A stretch of 8,032 nt of DNA. Source: JBAWXE01 sp037144255. GTDB taxonomy: Bacteria > Bacteroidota > Bacteroidia > Chitinophagales > Chitinophagaceae. Location of the stretch: NCBI GenBank assembly GCA_037144255.1, contig JBAWXE010000114.1, forward strand, positions 1 to 8,032, given 5' to 3'. A program made the translations under genes and the position numbers. Under the pieces are notes generated by a model. That model did not search any database. It had not been told where the DNA came from and worked only from the letters and a program-made list of their open reading frames with translations. This document shows positions 7,199 through 8,032 of this stretch, in pieces; position 1 is the stretch's first letter; the number at the start of each line of letters is the position of its first letter.

Positions 7199-7867
7199 TT
7201 ATTTTACCCAACCCATGTTGAAAGCAATAGGCATCAAAGCGAAGATGATAGGAACGATTATTGCGAAACCGATACCTACACATTTGATGATACCCTTGTA
7301 TTTAGATGTTGTGAGACCCAGTGTTTGGAATGCACTATAGAAACCATGTATCAAGTGCCAAGCTAAAGAGAAGCAACCCAATACATATACTATCACTACC
7401 CACATTTCAGAGAATTCGTCTCTCATTCTTTCGAACAAGTTCAATTCACCTGCACCGAAAGTTTGTGAGTATCTGTTAGGAGCCCAGAAATCGTATAGGT
7501 GAATAATGAGGAACATGAGTATCAATGTACCCAATAAACCCATAGAACGTCTGTACCAAGGACTGGTAGCGGAACCAGCTTTTACAGAATATCGTTCACT
7601 ACGGCGAGCCATATTCTTGAACCATAAAGCGAGACCCTGAAGAATATGCAGGAATAAGAAAAAGAATAAACCGATCTCAGTAACGCGGATCAGAAAATTG
7701 GTGCCCATAAAGTGAGCGGCTTCGTTGAACTTCACGCCTGCGTCCATGTAAAAAATCTGGGCATTGACATAGCAGTGAACAACAAGGAATACAATGAGGA
7801 ACAACCCGGTAAATGCCATCTGTAGCTTTTTACCAATGGAAGTGGTAAAATAATGTTTCCAATTCAT
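7199..7867 (-). CDS. sdhC: Succinate dehydrogenase cytochrome b subunit (b558 family)
   Basis: The 222-residue integral membrane protein anchors complex II and passes electrons to (mena)quinone. Five hydrophobic helices are visible near 16-38, 58-82, 108-128, 153-175 and 193-215. Histidines in four of the helices (His31 in VVHCYVN, His74 in FLHILQG, His123 in IIHLYDFW, His171 in AWHLIHGFY) match the four axial ligands of the two hemes in the Bacillus/Wolinella-type single-subunit anchor; His174 is a nearby alternative for the last. One five-helix subunit replaces separate SdhC and SdhD, so the absence of sdhD is normal for type B enzymes. It is the first gene of sdhCAB, starting about 40 bases downstream of a consensus promoter. 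No Shine-Dalgarno sequence precedes the ATG, but the conserved-looking N-terminus MNWKHYFTTSIGKK supports this start. Confidence 0.96.
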   Translation of the reverse strand: MNWKHYFTTSIGKKLQMAFTGLFLIVFLVVHCYVNAQIFYMDAGVKFNEAAHFMGTNFLIRVTEIGLFFFLFLHILQGLALWFKNMARRSERYSVKAGSATSPWYRRSMGLLGTLILMFLIIHLYDFWAPNRYSQTFGAGELNLFERMRDEFSEMWVVIVYVLGCFSLAWHLIHGFYSAFQTLGLTTSKYKGIIKCVGIGFAIIVPIIFALMPIAFNMGWVK

Positions 7868-7910
7868 ACAATCGTCTGTATTAGAGTGTAATTGTTTTGT
7901 AAAATCTTCG

Positions 7911-7941
7911 CAAAGATAGCAGGTGTTTTAACAACCTCAAA
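7911..7941 (-). promoter_or_regulatory. Bacteroidota-type promoter of sdhCAB
   Basis: On the minus strand a TTTG (-33 element, 7938-7941) is followed after exactly 19 bases by TATCTTTG (-7 element, 7911-7918). This is a full match to the TTTG-N19-TAnnTTTG consensus for the primary sigma factor of this phylum. Transcription should start near 7904-7906, leaving a 5' leader of about 37-39 bases before the sdhC ATG. Between the elements an imperfect inverted repeat (aggt/acct at 7921-7924 and 7934-7937, inner gtt/aac) could be an operator, but this is weak. Confidence 0.82.
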
Positions 7942-7963
7942 TGATAATAAACATTTTATGTTC

Positions 7964-7999
7964 TTAATAATGGAGACATTAATAATATTCAATTATTAA
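7964..7999. repeat. AT-only direct and inverted repeats upstream of the sdhC promoter
   Basis: The octamer ttaataat occurs at 7964-7971 and again at 7979-7986. Its reverse complement attattaa lies at 7992-7999, forming a hairpin with the second copy (loop 7987-7991). It sits about 25-60 bases upstream of the -33 element, where an activator or UP-like element could act. The sequence is entirely A/T in an AT-rich stretch, so chance is a fair explanation. The remainder to 8032 holds no gene I can support. Confidence 0.35.
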
Positions 8000-8032
8000 A
8001 ACAACAAAAAGGTCAGGGACTTAGTTCATAAT

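Noticed and set aside
5189..7867. Missing sdhD as a possible gene loss.
   Set aside because: Type B complex II uses a single five-helix cytochrome b subunit, and sdhC here has all four expected heme-ligand histidines.

Overview
The window looks like an ordinary chromosomal stretch from a Bacteroidota bacterium, probably of the Chitinophagaceae/Sphingobacteriia kind (the lineage is inferred from protein style, not from a search). Three things point there: a C-terminal sorting domain of the gliding-motility/type IX secretion kind, a promoter of the TTTG-N19-TAnnTTTG form peculiar to this phylum, and a three-gene succinate dehydrogenase with one fused cytochrome b subunit. All six recognisable genes lie on the minus strand, so the window reads right to left.

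Right part (about 7941 down to 4320): sdhC, sdhA and sdhB in that order. They encode the membrane di-heme cytochrome b, the flavoprotein and the iron-sulfur subunit of a type B succinate:menaquinone oxidoreductase/fumarate reductase (complex II). Gaps are 33 and 25 bases. A consensus Bacteroidota promoter lies just upstream of sdhC, and an intrinsic terminator follows sdhB, so this is a self-contained transcription unit.

Middle and left (4317 down to 355): a second tight cluster with gaps of 2 and 3 bases. It encodes a membrane-anchored DUF4105/Lnb-type periplasmic protein, a cytoplasmic alpha/beta hydrolase, and a 640-residue secreted PKD-domain protein with a CHU_C (type B) sorting domain. 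A strong intrinsic terminator with nine U residues lies 25 bases past the last stop. The sdhB terminator also settles the start of the DUF4105 gene: the longer GTG start would lie inside the terminator stem.

Far left (1 to about 354): no credible gene. This stretch holds two copies of a ~60-base direct repeat, each with an identical 18-base hairpin core, plus three further hairpins packed into about 130 bases. It looks like an intergenic repeat cluster and is the least explained part of the window. I found no RNA genes, mobile elements or CRISPR arrays, and no clear sign of a new multi-gene system.
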